From Clavibacter sp. A6099 (lineage in GTDB: Bacteria > Actinomycetota > Actinomycetes > Actinomycetales > Microbacteriaceae), in the NCBI RefSeq assembly GCF_021919125.1, contig NZ_CP083439.1, positions 682,001 to 746,000 on the forward strand: a stretch of DNA of 64,000 nucleotides, read 5' to 3'. A program made the position numbers and the translations under genes. Each line of letters starts with the position of its first letter. The first letter of the stretch is position 1. This document shows, in pieces, positions 9,536-16,532 of the stretch. The notes beneath the pieces are model-generated. The model had not been told where the DNA came from. It saw only the letters and a list, made by a program, of their open reading frames with translations, and searched no databases.

Positions 9536-9784
9536 ATGGGTCACGATCGGAACCGTCTGCGCACAGCCCTCTTCATCGGTTCGGGCATCGCGCTCGTCGG
9601 CGTCTTCCTGGCGTGGATGCTCATCCGCAATCACGAGGCGGTGCAGTCCATCGTCGGCAAGGACAGCGCTGCGGGCTGGGCGACTCAGGTCGCCGCGGTC
9701 CTCGTCCTCCTCGCGGGGGTCGCCCTGCTCGCTCGCGGCGCGTTCGTCCGCGATTCCGATGACACCGAGGAAATCGAGCGATAG
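9536..9784 (+). CDS. Small two-helix membrane protein
   Basis: This 82-residue protein has two hydrophobic helices (about residues 10-28 and 43-65) separated by a short polar loop, with an acidic tail DSDDTEEIER. The N-terminus is basic, so both ends are probably cytoplasmic. The ATG at 9536 is chosen because AGGAGGT lies 5 bases upstream; an earlier in-frame start would bury that site. The gene stands alone between a minus-strand hypothetical gene and marR. No family is recognised. Confidence 0.75.
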   Translation: MGHDRNRLRTALFIGSGIALVGVFLAWMLIRNHEAVQSIVGKDSAAGWATQVAAVLVLLAGVALLARGAFVRDSDDTEEIER

Positions 9785-9857
9785 CAGTTGCTGACCATCA
9801 CATCGCTGGATCTCGGAGAAGCCCGTGACCTCGCGGTGACGCCCGGGTGGTCGCGCC

Positions 9858-10310
9858 TCAGGCCCGGCCTCCGCGCAACGACCGCACCATGCTGCGCAGG
9901 ATCCGCGTCGCCGCTTCCCGTTCGGCGTCGCTGAGGTCGCCGAGCATCCGTAGCTCGACCTCGCGCACGGCGGCGCTCGCCTTCGCCAGCTGCCGGCGGC
10001 CCGCCGCCGTGAGGCGCGTCGGCTGCATACGGCCGACCGCCTCCTCGGCCGGTCGCGTGACGATCCCGTCGCGCTCGAGGGTCTGCAGGAGCACGTTCAT
10101 CGACTGGCGCGTGACGAAGGCGCCGCGGGCGAGGTCGGAGTTCGAGGATCCGGGGCGCTGGGCGAGGAGCTCCAGGCACGAGTAGTGCGTGATCGTCATG
10201 CCGAGGGGGCGCAGCGCCACCTCCATGGCGGCGCGCAGGGCGCTCGCGGCCTCCTTGAGCAGGTAGCCGAGCGAGGTCGGGAGGTCGATGCCGTCGGCGC
10301 CTTGACTCAT
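9858..10310 (-). CDS. MarR family transcriptional regulator
   Basis: This 150-residue winged-helix repressor has the usual MarR layout: an N-terminal dimerisation helix, a helix-turn-helix around SNSDLARGAFVTRQSMNVLL (about 57-76), the wing at ERDGIVTRPAEEAVGRM with the conserved DxR-like wing region, and a long C-terminal dimerisation helix. It is divergent from a VOC-fold gene. Two identical-arm palindromes lie between them, the first overlapping the marR start codon, so autorepression and control of the neighbour are likely. The ligand is unknown. Confidence 0.9.
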   Translation of the reverse strand: MSQGADGIDLPTSLGYLLKEAASALRAAMEVALRPLGMTITHYSCLELLAQRPGSSNSDLARGAFVTRQSMNVLLQTLERDGIVTRPAEEAVGRMQPTRLTAAGRRQLAKASAAVREVELRMLGDLSDAEREAATRILRSMVRSLRGGRA

Positions 10311-10331
10311 GTCAGCAGTCTGACATACACT
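10302..10331 (+). promoter_or_regulatory. Promoter of the VOC gene (TTGACT, 18 bp, TACACT)
   Basis: A -35 box TTGACT at 10302-10307 and a -10 box TACACT at 10326-10331 are 18 bp apart and about 40 bp upstream of the VOC start. Palindrome 1 fills the spacer, so a bound MarR dimer would block RNA polymerase. Confidence 0.65.
10309..10326. promoter_or_regulatory. MarR operator 1: ATGTCAG-N4-CTGACAT
   Basis: A perfect inverted repeat with 7-bp arms and a 4-bp spacer. It covers the marR start codon and the spacer of the divergent VOC promoter. It has the same arms as the second palindrome 28 bp away. Confidence 0.85.
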
Positions 10332-10336
10332 CCTCC

Positions 10337-10354
10337 ATGTCAGTCATCTGACAT
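10337..10354. promoter_or_regulatory. MarR operator 2: ATGTCAG-N4-CTGACAT
   Basis: This is the second perfect copy of the 7-bp inverted repeat, with a different spacer (TCAT in place of CAGT). The centres of the two sites are 28 bp apart, close to three helical turns, so two dimers could bind the same DNA face. Confidence 0.85.
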
Positions 10355-10371
10355 TGAACACAGGAGGCACC

Positions 10372-10740
10372 ATGCCCGTCACCGGCCCCGACTTCATCTC
10401 GCTCCAGGTCACCGACCTCGACGCCTCGCGCGTCTTCTACGAGCGGTTCCTCGGCCTCGTCCGCTCGCCCGCCGGACCCCCGCACGCCGTCGTCTTCACC
10501 ACGACGCCCATCGCGTTCGCGCTCCGCGACGTCGTGCCCGGCACCGACATCGCGGGTACCCCGCAGCCCGGGATCGGCGCGGCCCTGTGGCTGCACGCCA
10601 CCGACGTCCACGCGATCCACGACGCGCTCGTCGCCGACGGCCGCACCATCGTCGCCGCGCCGATCGACGGCCCGTTCGGCCGCACCTTCACCTTCGCCGA
10701 CCCCGACGGCTACCACGTGACGCTGCACGACAGGGCGTGA
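10372..10740 (+). CDS. VOC superfamily (glyoxalase/bleomycin-resistance fold) protein
   Basis: This 122-residue protein has the paired beta-alpha-beta-beta-beta modules of the vicinal oxygen chelate fold: FISLQVTDLDASRVFYERFLG at the start and FTFADPDGYHVTLHD at the end. Members act as metal-dependent dioxygenases, lyases, or drug-binding proteins; the substrate cannot be told here. The ATG at 10372 has AGGAGG five bases upstream. The gene is divergent from marR under twin MarR operators, which suggests induction by a toxic small molecule and a detoxifying role (inference). Confidence 0.85.
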   Translation: MPVTGPDFISLQVTDLDASRVFYERFLGLVRSPAGPPHAVVFTTTPIAFALRDVVPGTDIAGTPQPGIGAALWLHATDVHAIHDALVADGRTIVAAPIDGPFGRTFTFADPDGYHVTLHDRA

Positions 10741-10795
10741 CCCGTGCGCTGTGCGGCCAGGATCCCGCGAAGATCTGCGCCGTGCGAGCTGAGCC

Positions 10796-11538
10796 TCACA
10801 TCCGGGAGAGCAGCACGTCCACCTCGCATCCCGGCAGCGCCGGGTCGAAGCCGTGCTGGACGAGCCAGCGGATCGCGGTGAGGCAGCGTCGAGACCAGAG
10901 TGCACGGATCACGTCCGGATCGACGTCCGCCCCGTAGCCGACGAGCACGTCAGCGAGGCGGCCCTCGTGTCCCAGCGTGAGCGTGGCCAGGTCGGCCAGC
11001 GGATCTCCCGGGCCGGCCTCGCTCCAGTCGATGACGCCGGTCACCGTCGTCTCCTCGACGAAGACGTGGGCGATCTGGAGGTCCCCGTGCGCGAAGACGG
11101 GCTGCCACGGGCGGAAGGACGCTTCGCAGATCCGGTGGTTGCGCTCGACGACGGCGGCCGGGAGGATGCCGCTCTCGACGAGCCACGCGCATTCTCGGTC
11201 GAGCCGCGCGCGCACCGCCGGGTCGGCGGGCGCCTTCGCAGGCCACGGCGGGAGCGGTGCGTCGTGCAGTCGACGGATCTCGGCGCCGGCGGCGCTCCAT
11301 GCCGCGGCCGGTGCCGTGGCCTCCACGCCGAGTCGTCCGAGCGCATGGCCGGGCACGCAGGCTAGGGCGAGGACCGGCGGCCGATGCCAGAGGACCGGCG
11401 GGGTCGGCAGGGGCGCCAGGCCCATGGCGGCGACCTCGCGGTCGAGCCGTCGGCCGTCGGCGTCGATCTTCAGGAACGTGTCTCCGACGCGATCGTGGCC
11501 CGCTCACTGTGGGCGACCAGCACCCGGACCTCATCCAC
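10796..11538 (-). pseudogene. Aminoglycoside phosphotransferase-family gene split by a one-base frameshift
   Basis: The C-terminal 209 codons encode an APH/ChoK-family kinase with the catalytic loop HGDLQIAHV and the metal motif VIDWSEAGPGDPLADLA. The N-terminal part lies in another frame: from GTG 11538, VDEVRVLVAHSERATI, then the frame runs into a stop. Restoring one base near 11490/11491 joins ATI to RVGDTFLKIDADGRRL and on to REVAAMGLAPLPTP, the usual N-lobe with the ATP-contacting lysine. The sequence reads ATCGC where ATCCGC would keep the frame. A short product from ATG 11425 would lack the N-lobe strands. The cause is either a real mutation or a base missed in assembly. The gene follows the P-loop gene at 11582 by 43 bp, probably as one operon. 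Confidence 0.8.
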
Positions 11539-11581
11539 GTCGTCGAGTGTCGCACGGCGCTGTCGGCGGCTTCCTGCGTCG

Positions 11582-12106
11582 TCAGCTCCCGAGCACCGCC
11601 TCCGCGATCCGATCGGCGGCCCGCTCCGGGGTGATCCGCGACGTGTCGACGACCTCGGCCTCCGCGTGCAGCCAGGTGCGCGCGGCCTCCTCGTAGGGCT
11701 CGACGCGGGAGAAGCGGAAGGCCGACGGGCCGAGATCCTGGTCGTGCTGGATCCGGTCCCGCAGCGTCGCGGTGTCCGCATGCAGGACGAAGTGGCGGAT
11801 CGGGATGCCGTGCGCGGCGAGCCCGGCGCTGATCTCGCGCCAGTACGCCTCGACGAGCACCGTCATGGGCATCACGAGCGTGCCGCCCGCGTAGTCGAGC
11901 ACGCGGCGCGCGGTCTCGACGACGAGCGGCCGCCACGGCGTCCAGTGCTGGAAGTCGTCCAGCTGCGGGAGCGGCGGCCGGATGTCCATGAGCACCTCGC
12001 CGACCTTCTCTGCGTCGAGGACGCGGCTGTCGGGGATCCGCTCCTGCACGAGCCGCGCCGTCGTCGTCTTGCCCACCCCGTGCGTGCCGTTCAGCCAGAT
12101 GATCAT
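11582..12106 (-). CDS. P-loop kinase-like protein (AAA/ATP-binding family)
   Basis: This 174-residue protein starts with MIIWLNGTHGVGKTTTARLV, which holds a Walker A motif, and has the general layout of shikimate/adenylate-kinase-like small P-loop enzymes. Further features are the lid-like TLRDRIQHDQD region and a C-terminal EVVDTSRITPERAADRI, a strand and helix typical of TmrB-like ATP-binding proteins (known family trait). Such proteins are linked to tunicamycin resistance or nucleotide phosphorylation, but the substrate here is unknown. The phosphotransferase pseudogene lies just downstream on the same strand. Confidence 0.8.
   Translation of the reverse strand: MIIWLNGTHGVGKTTTARLVQERIPDSRVLDAEKVGEVLMDIRPPLPQLDDFQHWTPWRPLVVETARRVLDYAGGTLVMPMTVLVEAYWREISAGLAAHGIPIRHFVLHADTATLRDRIQHDQDLGPSAFRFSRVEPYEEAARTWLHAEAEVVDTSRITPERAADRIAEAVLGS
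12034..12053. repeat. 20-bp repeat, copy 1 (inside the P-loop gene)
   Basis: Twenty bases here occur again exactly at 12704-12723, between the BLUF gene and the next gene. In this copy the opposite strand encodes the residues ERIPDS. The second copy is non-coding. Confidence 0.6.
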
Positions 12107-12260
12107 GGCCGGAAGCTATCGGGGACGCCGCGCCGACGGCATCGGCCGGACGATGGATCCCTGGTCGCCCTGGTCGCAGCCGCGCCGGAGGACCAGGCTG
12201 GAAGGGCGGCGGGATCCGGTCCCGCCCGAGGACGCGCCCCCGAGCGCGCGGAAGGACACC

Positions 12261-12689
12261 ATGCTCTGCATCGTCTACTCCAGCACCGCCGAGCGGTCCT
12301 TCGACGACGTCGACCTCGCGCAGCTCCTCGCGCAGAGCCGCGCGACCAACGCGGCGCACGGGCTCACGGGCCTCCTCGTCCACCGGCAGGGGCGCTTCCT
12401 CCAGCTGATCGAGGGCGAGGACGCCGACGTCCGGGAGCGCATGGACGCGATCCTCGCCGACGACCGCCACGGTCGCATCTCCACGCTGATGGAGGAGCGC
12501 ATCACCGAGCGGCAGTTCCCCGACTGGACCATGGGCATGGCGAAGTACGACGCCCGCGTGGCCGAGCGGATCCCCGGCTACCGCGACACCTTCGACGACC
12601 TGCAGGGCGAGCGTCCGGACGACGCCATCCGGCCCGCGCTCCTCGAGCTGATCCGGTGGTTCCAGGAGGACACGGGCCGGCTGTCCTGA
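12261..12689 (+). CDS. BLUF-domain blue-light sensor
   Basis: This 142-residue protein is a BLUF (sensor of blue light using FAD) protein. The key residues of the family are all visible: Tyr6 in MLCIVYSS, Asn30 in SRATNAAHG, Gln48 in GRFLQLIEG, and Trp89/Met91 in FPDWTMGM. These make the hydrogen-bond switch around the flavin. About 45 residues follow the core as short helices, with no output enzyme domain, so it must signal through a partner protein or simply by dimer change. The ATG at 12261 is chosen because the BLUF core begins there; an upstream in-frame start would add unrelated sequence. Confidence 0.9.
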   Translation: MLCIVYSSTAERSFDDVDLAQLLAQSRATNAAHGLTGLLVHRQGRFLQLIEGEDADVRERMDAILADDRHGRISTLMEERITERQFPDWTMGMAKYDARVAERIPGYRDTFDDLQGERPDDAIRPALLELIRWFQEDTGRLS

Positions 12690-12703
12690 CGCGCGTGCTC
12701 TAC

Positions 12704-12723
12704 CGGCTGTCGGGGATCCGCTC
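12704..12723. repeat. 20-bp repeat, copy 2 (intergenic)
   Basis: This is an exact copy of 12034-12053, sitting in the 36-bp gap between the convergent BLUF and SnoaL-like genes. It may be a trace of local duplication. Confidence 0.6.
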
Positions 12724-12725
12724 GG

Positions 12726-13112
12726 TCACGCCGTAGGCCGAGCGGCGCGCTGGCGGTCGAAGGCCGCGCGGATCGGGGCCGTGTCGTAGACGATGTGCAG
12801 CTGCGCGATGCGGCCCTGGTCGTCGAGCTCGGCCACGTCCACGACGGTGAAGGGCGCGGGATCGCCGTTCGCGAGCACCCACGCGAAGTCGAACCAGAAC
12901 GCGACCGTCGGGGCTCCGTCGTCGTCGCCGCGCATCACGCGCCGCAGGGTGAGCCGCGATGCGGCCGTGTCCGCGAACAGGGCCGGGTAGAAGTCCGTGG
13001 CGGGGAGGGTGCCGTAGAGCGGCGAGTGGACGATGCCGCCCGGCGCGAAGAGGGCGATCGCCGCTTCGGCGTCGGCAGTCTCGAGGGCGTGGAGGTAGCG
13101 GGTGACCAGCAT
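12726..13112 (-). CDS. SnoaL/NTF2-like protein
   Basis: This 128-residue protein fits the nuclear transport factor 2 cone fold: an N-terminal helix RYLHALETADAEAAIALF, then FAPGGIVHSPLYGTL, a helix with DFYPALFADT, and strands such as APTVAFWFDFAWVLANG and FTVVDVAELDDQGRIAQLHI. Members are small-molecule isomerases, cyclases or binding proteins, so the exact role is open. The ATG at 13112 is chosen because the fold begins there; the longer frame adds arginine-rich shadow sequence. It converges with the BLUF gene. Confidence 0.8.
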   Translation of the reverse strand: MLVTRYLHALETADAEAAIALFAPGGIVHSPLYGTLPATDFYPALFADTAASRLTLRRVMRGDDDGAPTVAFWFDFAWVLANGDPAPFTVVDVAELDDQGRIAQLHIVYDTAPIRAAFDRQRAARPTA

Positions 13113-13155
13113 GGGCGCGAAGGTACCAGAGGGCGGTCGGCGGGCTACTGGGCGA

Positions 13156-14094
13156 TCAGGCGTCGGGCGCCGCGCCCCGCCAGAAGTCCGCGAGGAGGTC
13201 CGCGCTCGCCTGCGGCTGGTCGACCTGGGCCGAGTGGCCCGCATCCGCGACCACCTCGTAGCGGGCGCCCGCGCGCTCGGCCATGTCGCGCTGCCAGTCC
13301 TGCGGCCACGCGTCGTCGGCGTCGCCGTGGGAGACGAGCACCGGGATCCCGGTGGCGCGCAGCTCGTCGACGCGGTCGGTCTGCGCCTGCATGATCTCGA
13401 GCGCGCCGAGCAGCTGCGCGGACGCCGTGCCGAAGAGGCGCGTACGGAACCAGGCCACCTCGGGGTCGTCGCCGTCGAGCTGCTCGGGCAGGAACCACAG
13501 CGGCCAGAGCCCGGCGCTGCCCGACGCGCGGACGGCGGCGATCTGCTCGGAGCGCTCGCCGCGGCTGCGGGGGCCGGAGTTCCAGTGCGTGTAGCTGGCG
13601 AAGCGGCCGGGGTCGCGGATCACGGCCTGCAGCCCGACGACGCCGCCGAAGCTGTGACCGAGGAGGTGCACGCGGCCGAGCGGAGCGGCGGGCGCGGCAT
13701 CGGTCGCGACGTGACGGCCGCCGGATCCGCCGCGTCCCGCGAGCGCGTCGACCACGTGGTGCACGTCCTGGCCGAGGGTCTCGAGCTCGTAGCTGGTCGC
13801 GTCGACGGGCGGCTCGGCCTGGCCGGGGCCGGTGGATCCCCACTGCCCGCGCTGCGAGAACGCCACCACCGTGAAGCCGCGGTCGGCGAGCGGGCCGAGC
13901 AGCGGGAAGAAGTCCTCCTTGGATCCCGTGAAGCCGGGCACGAGCAGCGCGACGGGAGCGGTCGCCGGATCCCCGGTGCGGGCGGGCACGCGCACGGCCG
14001 ACAGTCGCGCCGCGGGGACCTCGATGGTCAGGTCCTCCGCGTCCTCGGGCCGGTGCTCGGACAGGGTGCGCGGGGCGCGGGCGTCGGTGCTCAT
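13156..14094 (-). CDS. Alpha/beta hydrolase
   Basis: This 312-residue protein has the alpha/beta hydrolase triad: nucleophile serine in GHSFGG (about residue 155), the acid in VSHGDADDAWP and the histidine in DAGHSAQVDQP near the end. An oxyanion-hole segment LLVPGFTGSKEDF precedes them. FSQRGQWGSTG is the usual strand-turn region. There is no signal peptide, so it is cytoplasmic; the substrate is unknown. The ATG at 14094 is chosen as the first start in the coding part. It is divergent from the MFS gene, with 87 bp between the starts. Confidence 0.85.
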   Translation of the reverse strand: MSTDARAPRTLSEHRPEDAEDLTIEVPAARLSAVRVPARTGDPATAPVALLVPGFTGSKEDFFPLLGPLADRGFTVVAFSQRGQWGSTGPGQAEPPVDATSYELETLGQDVHHVVDALAGRGGSGGRHVATDAAPAAPLGRVHLLGHSFGGVVGLQAVIRDPGRFASYTHWNSGPRSRGERSEQIAAVRASGSAGLWPLWFLPEQLDGDDPEVAWFRTRLFGTASAQLLGALEIMQAQTDRVDELRATGIPVLVSHGDADDAWPQDWQRDMAERAGARYEVVADAGHSAQVDQPQASADLLADFWRGAAPDA

Positions 14095-14164
14095 GTCGTC
14101 AGCGTAGGCCGGAGGCTGCCGCAGGGTCGGCTCGCGAGAGAGGGCGGCGGACCGGTCGACGGGC

Positions 14165-14182
14165 TTGTGTATGGTTACACAA
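14165..14182. promoter_or_regulatory. Operator-like palindrome TTGTGTA-N4-TACACAA
   Basis: A perfect inverted repeat with 7-bp arms ends on the first base of the MFS start codon and encloses its -10 box. It has the look of a TetR- or GntR-type operator. No regulator of these families is next to it. Confidence 0.75.
14170..14175 (+). promoter_or_regulatory. -10 element of a leaderless promoter (TATGGT)
   Basis: TATGGT fits TANNNT and is followed by exactly six bases and then the MFS ATG, so transcription should begin at the start codon. No ribosome-binding site is present upstream, in agreement. Confidence 0.65.
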
Positions 14183-15402
14183 TGCCCCGCAATCGATCGG
14201 CCTTCCCCCTCGCGATGCTCGCGGTCGCGGCCTTCGTCTACAACACGTCGGAGTCGTTCCCGGTGGGAGCCCTCCCGGAGATCGCGTCCGGGCTCCGGGT
14301 GGGCGAGTCGCAGGTGGGCGCCCTGCTCACCGTCTACGCCCTCGTCGTCGCCGTCACGGCCATCCCGTTCGTCGTCATGACGACCCGCGTCGCGCGGAGG
14401 AGGCTCGTGATGATCACGATCGTCACCCTGGCCGTGTCGAGCCTCGCCATCGCCGCGGCGCCGAGCTACGAGGTGCTCCTGCTCGCCCGGCTCCTGTCCG
14501 CGACCACCCACGGCGTCTTCTGGTCGGTCCTCGCCCCGACGGCCGCCATGCTCGTGCCGGCGGGGCGCCGGGGGTACGCGACGGCCGTCGTGTTCGCCGG
14601 CAGCTCGCTGGCCCTGGTCGCCGGCACGCCGCTCGTGGCGGCGATGAGCACCACGGTCGGGTGGCGAGCCGCTGCCGCCGCCCTCGGGGTCGTGTCGCTC
14701 CTCGCGGCCGTGGGGCTCCGCGCCGGCCTGCCCCCGCTCCTCGTCGAGGCGGAACCCGAGAAGCGGCACGGGCGTCCGTTCGCCGGGCTGCTCCGGGACC
14801 GTGGTCTGGCGCTCGTCTGCGCGGCGACGATCGTCGTCGTCATCGGCTACTTCGCCACCTACACCTACGTCAGCGTCTTCCTCGGGCGGTACGCGGGGCT
14901 CGACGGCCGCGCCCTGTCCGCTGTCCTCGCCGGCCTCGGCGTCGCCGGCCTCGCCTCGGTCGCCGCCGTCGGCAGGTTCGAGGACCGGAGGCCGCGTCTG
15001 ACCGTCGGCGTCTGCTTCGCGGTGCTCGCGGCGGGGCTCGGCGGGCTCGGTGTCTTCGGCTCGGCGATCCCGGCGCCCGGGTTCGTCGTGGTGTCGGTCG
15101 TCCTCGTCGGCGGGGCGTTCGCGGCCGTCCCCGTGTGCCTGCAGGCCGCGGTGCTCCGCGTCGCTCCCGCCGCGAGCGACGTCGCGTCATCCATCTACGT
15201 CGTCGCGTTCCAGGTCGGGATCGCGGGCGGGTCGCTGTCCGGCGGGATGCTCCTCGACGGCGGGCGGATGGACGCTGTGCCGTACCTGTCGGCGGCGGCG
15301 ACCCTGGCCGCCCTGCTGCTGGTCCTCTCCGCCGCCCGCCCGCGGAGCCCGCGTGACGACGCGCGCGCAGCCTGCGAGGGCGCTGGACGGTCGATCCCCT
15401 GA
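14182..15402 (+). CDS. MFS transporter (drug or metabolite exporter type)
   Basis: This 406-residue integral membrane protein has about 12 hydrophobic helices. The family signature between helices 2 and 3 is TTRVARRRLVMI, and the N-terminus AFVYNTSESFPVGALPEIA with ESQVGALLTVYALVVAVTAIP resembles the AraJ/sugar-efflux/DHA1 group. These transporters expel drugs or sugars by proton antiport. The gene appears leaderless: a TATGGT -10 box lies six bases before the ATG, within a perfect palindrome, so a repressor could shut it off tightly. The LacI-type gene at 15468 is the nearest regulator but faces the other way. Confidence 0.88.
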   Translation: MPRNRSAFPLAMLAVAAFVYNTSESFPVGALPEIASGLRVGESQVGALLTVYALVVAVTAIPFVVMTTRVARRRLVMITIVTLAVSSLAIAAAPSYEVLLLARLLSATTHGVFWSVLAPTAAMLVPAGRRGYATAVVFAGSSLALVAGTPLVAAMSTTVGWRAAAAALGVVSLLAAVGLRAGLPPLLVEAEPEKRHGRPFAGLLRDRGLALVCAATIVVVIGYFATYTYVSVFLGRYAGLDGRALSAVLAGLGVAGLASVAAVGRFEDRRPRLTVGVCFAVLAAGLGGLGVFGSAIPAPGFVVVSVVLVGGAFAAVPVCLQAAVLRVAPAASDVASSIYVVAFQVGIAGGSLSGGMLLDGGRMDAVPYLSAAATLAALLLVLSAARPRSPRDDARAACEGAGRSIP

Positions 15403-15467
15403 GGGGCGGTGTCCGTCCGGCTGCCGGGTGCGGCCGGGGTCGCCGGCGAGGGCCGGTGCGCGGCCGC

Positions 15468-16523
15468 TCAGCGTGACCGCGTGGTCCCTCTCGCCACGAC
15501 GTGCCATCCGGCCCCGGATCCGGCGTCGGTAGGGGTGAGGCCCGCCGCGATCTGCCCGCACGCCCGTCCCTGGTCGAGCATCGACTGGTGGAGGGAGGTG
15601 AGGCCGAGCTCGGCGGCTCGGGGACCGTCGTCCCAGCCCACGACGCTCAGGTCGTCGGGGACGCGCAGGCCGGCCTCGGCTGCGGCCTCGAGGGCGCCGA
15701 TCGCCGTCTCGTCGCTCATGCAGAGGAAGGAGTCCGCGGGCCGGCCATCTGCCAGGAAGGCGGAGACGGCACGTCGCGCCTCCTCCCGTCCGTTGCGCGC
15801 GAGGGCGACGACCGGGACGGCCGAGGGGTCGAATCCGGCCACGGTGAGCGCGTCGCCGAATCCACGCAGCCGCTCTCTCGTGACCGGCATCGTCGCCTGC
15901 TCGAGAGGCAGCCCGTCCCCCTGCCACGCGGTCCGCGATCGGTCGAGCGGGAAGCTCACGATGAGGGGGGATCGGCTGCCGACCAGCCCGAGAGCCCCCA
16001 GCTCCCCGGCCGCGCGCCGGTCGTCGGGGCCGATCCGGGTCATGCCGTCGACGTCGGGGCCGCCCTGGATCGCGCAGGGCCGTCCGGTCCCGACGGCCGC
16101 CGCCAGGGAGGGGTCGTCGTCGGACGTCGTCCAGAACACGTATCCGTCGACGGCCGCTGCGGCGACACGGTCGCGGTCGCCGGGCCCGCCGGTGGTCGGG
16201 ATGAGCGTGAGGCCGAGGTCGTTCTCCGTGCACACGCCGGAGACGCCGGAGAGGAACTCCGCGGCCTGCGGATCACGGAACGCGTAGGCCAGGTGCTCGC
16301 CGAAGACCACGCCGAGGCTGTGGGACCGGCCGGTGCGCAGGGAGCGCGCCCACGGATTGGCCCCCTGGTATCCGAGCTCGGCGGCGGCGCGCATGACGCG
16401 CTCCCGCGATCGATCGGACACGCGTCCCGGATCGTTGAACGCGTAGGACGCGGTCATCACCGAGAGGCCCGCCCGCTCGGCGACGTCGCTGAGCGTGACC
16501 CTCCTCCGACCCTGTGCCACCAC
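15468..16523 (-). CDS. LacI family transcriptional regulator
   Basis: This 351-residue repressor has the N-terminal helix-turn-helix VTLSDVAERAGLSVMTASYAF followed by the hinge region ERVMRAAAELGYQGANPWARSLRTGRS. The rest is the periplasmic-binding-like ligand core, with FLCMSDETAIGALEAAAEAG and DLSVVGWDDGPRAAELGLTS typical of the C-terminal subdomain. The recognition helix reads SVMTASYAFN where most members have SxxTVSRALN. The likely ligand is a sugar, but no sugar gene is adjacent, so the target is unknown. It converges with the MFS gene. Confidence 0.9.
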   Translation of the reverse strand: MVAQGRRRVTLSDVAERAGLSVMTASYAFNDPGRVSDRSRERVMRAAAELGYQGANPWARSLRTGRSHSLGVVFGEHLAYAFRDPQAAEFLSGVSGVCTENDLGLTLIPTTGGPGDRDRVAAAAVDGYVFWTTSDDDPSLAAAVGTGRPCAIQGGPDVDGMTRIGPDDRRAAGELGALGLVGSRSPLIVSFPLDRSRTAWQGDGLPLEQATMPVTRERLRGFGDALTVAGFDPSAVPVVALARNGREEARRAVSAFLADGRPADSFLCMSDETAIGALEAAAEAGLRVPDDLSVVGWDDGPRAAELGLTSLHQSMLDQGRACGQIAAGLTPTDAGSGAGWHVVARGTTRSR

Positions 16524-16532
16524 GTGAGGACT

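Noticed and set aside
11470-11781. 103-codon frame on the minus strand ending in the N-lobe sequence of the phosphotransferase
   Set aside because: Only its last 22 or so codons are meaningful, as the first part of the frameshifted phosphotransferase gene; the rest is shadow of the P-loop gene.
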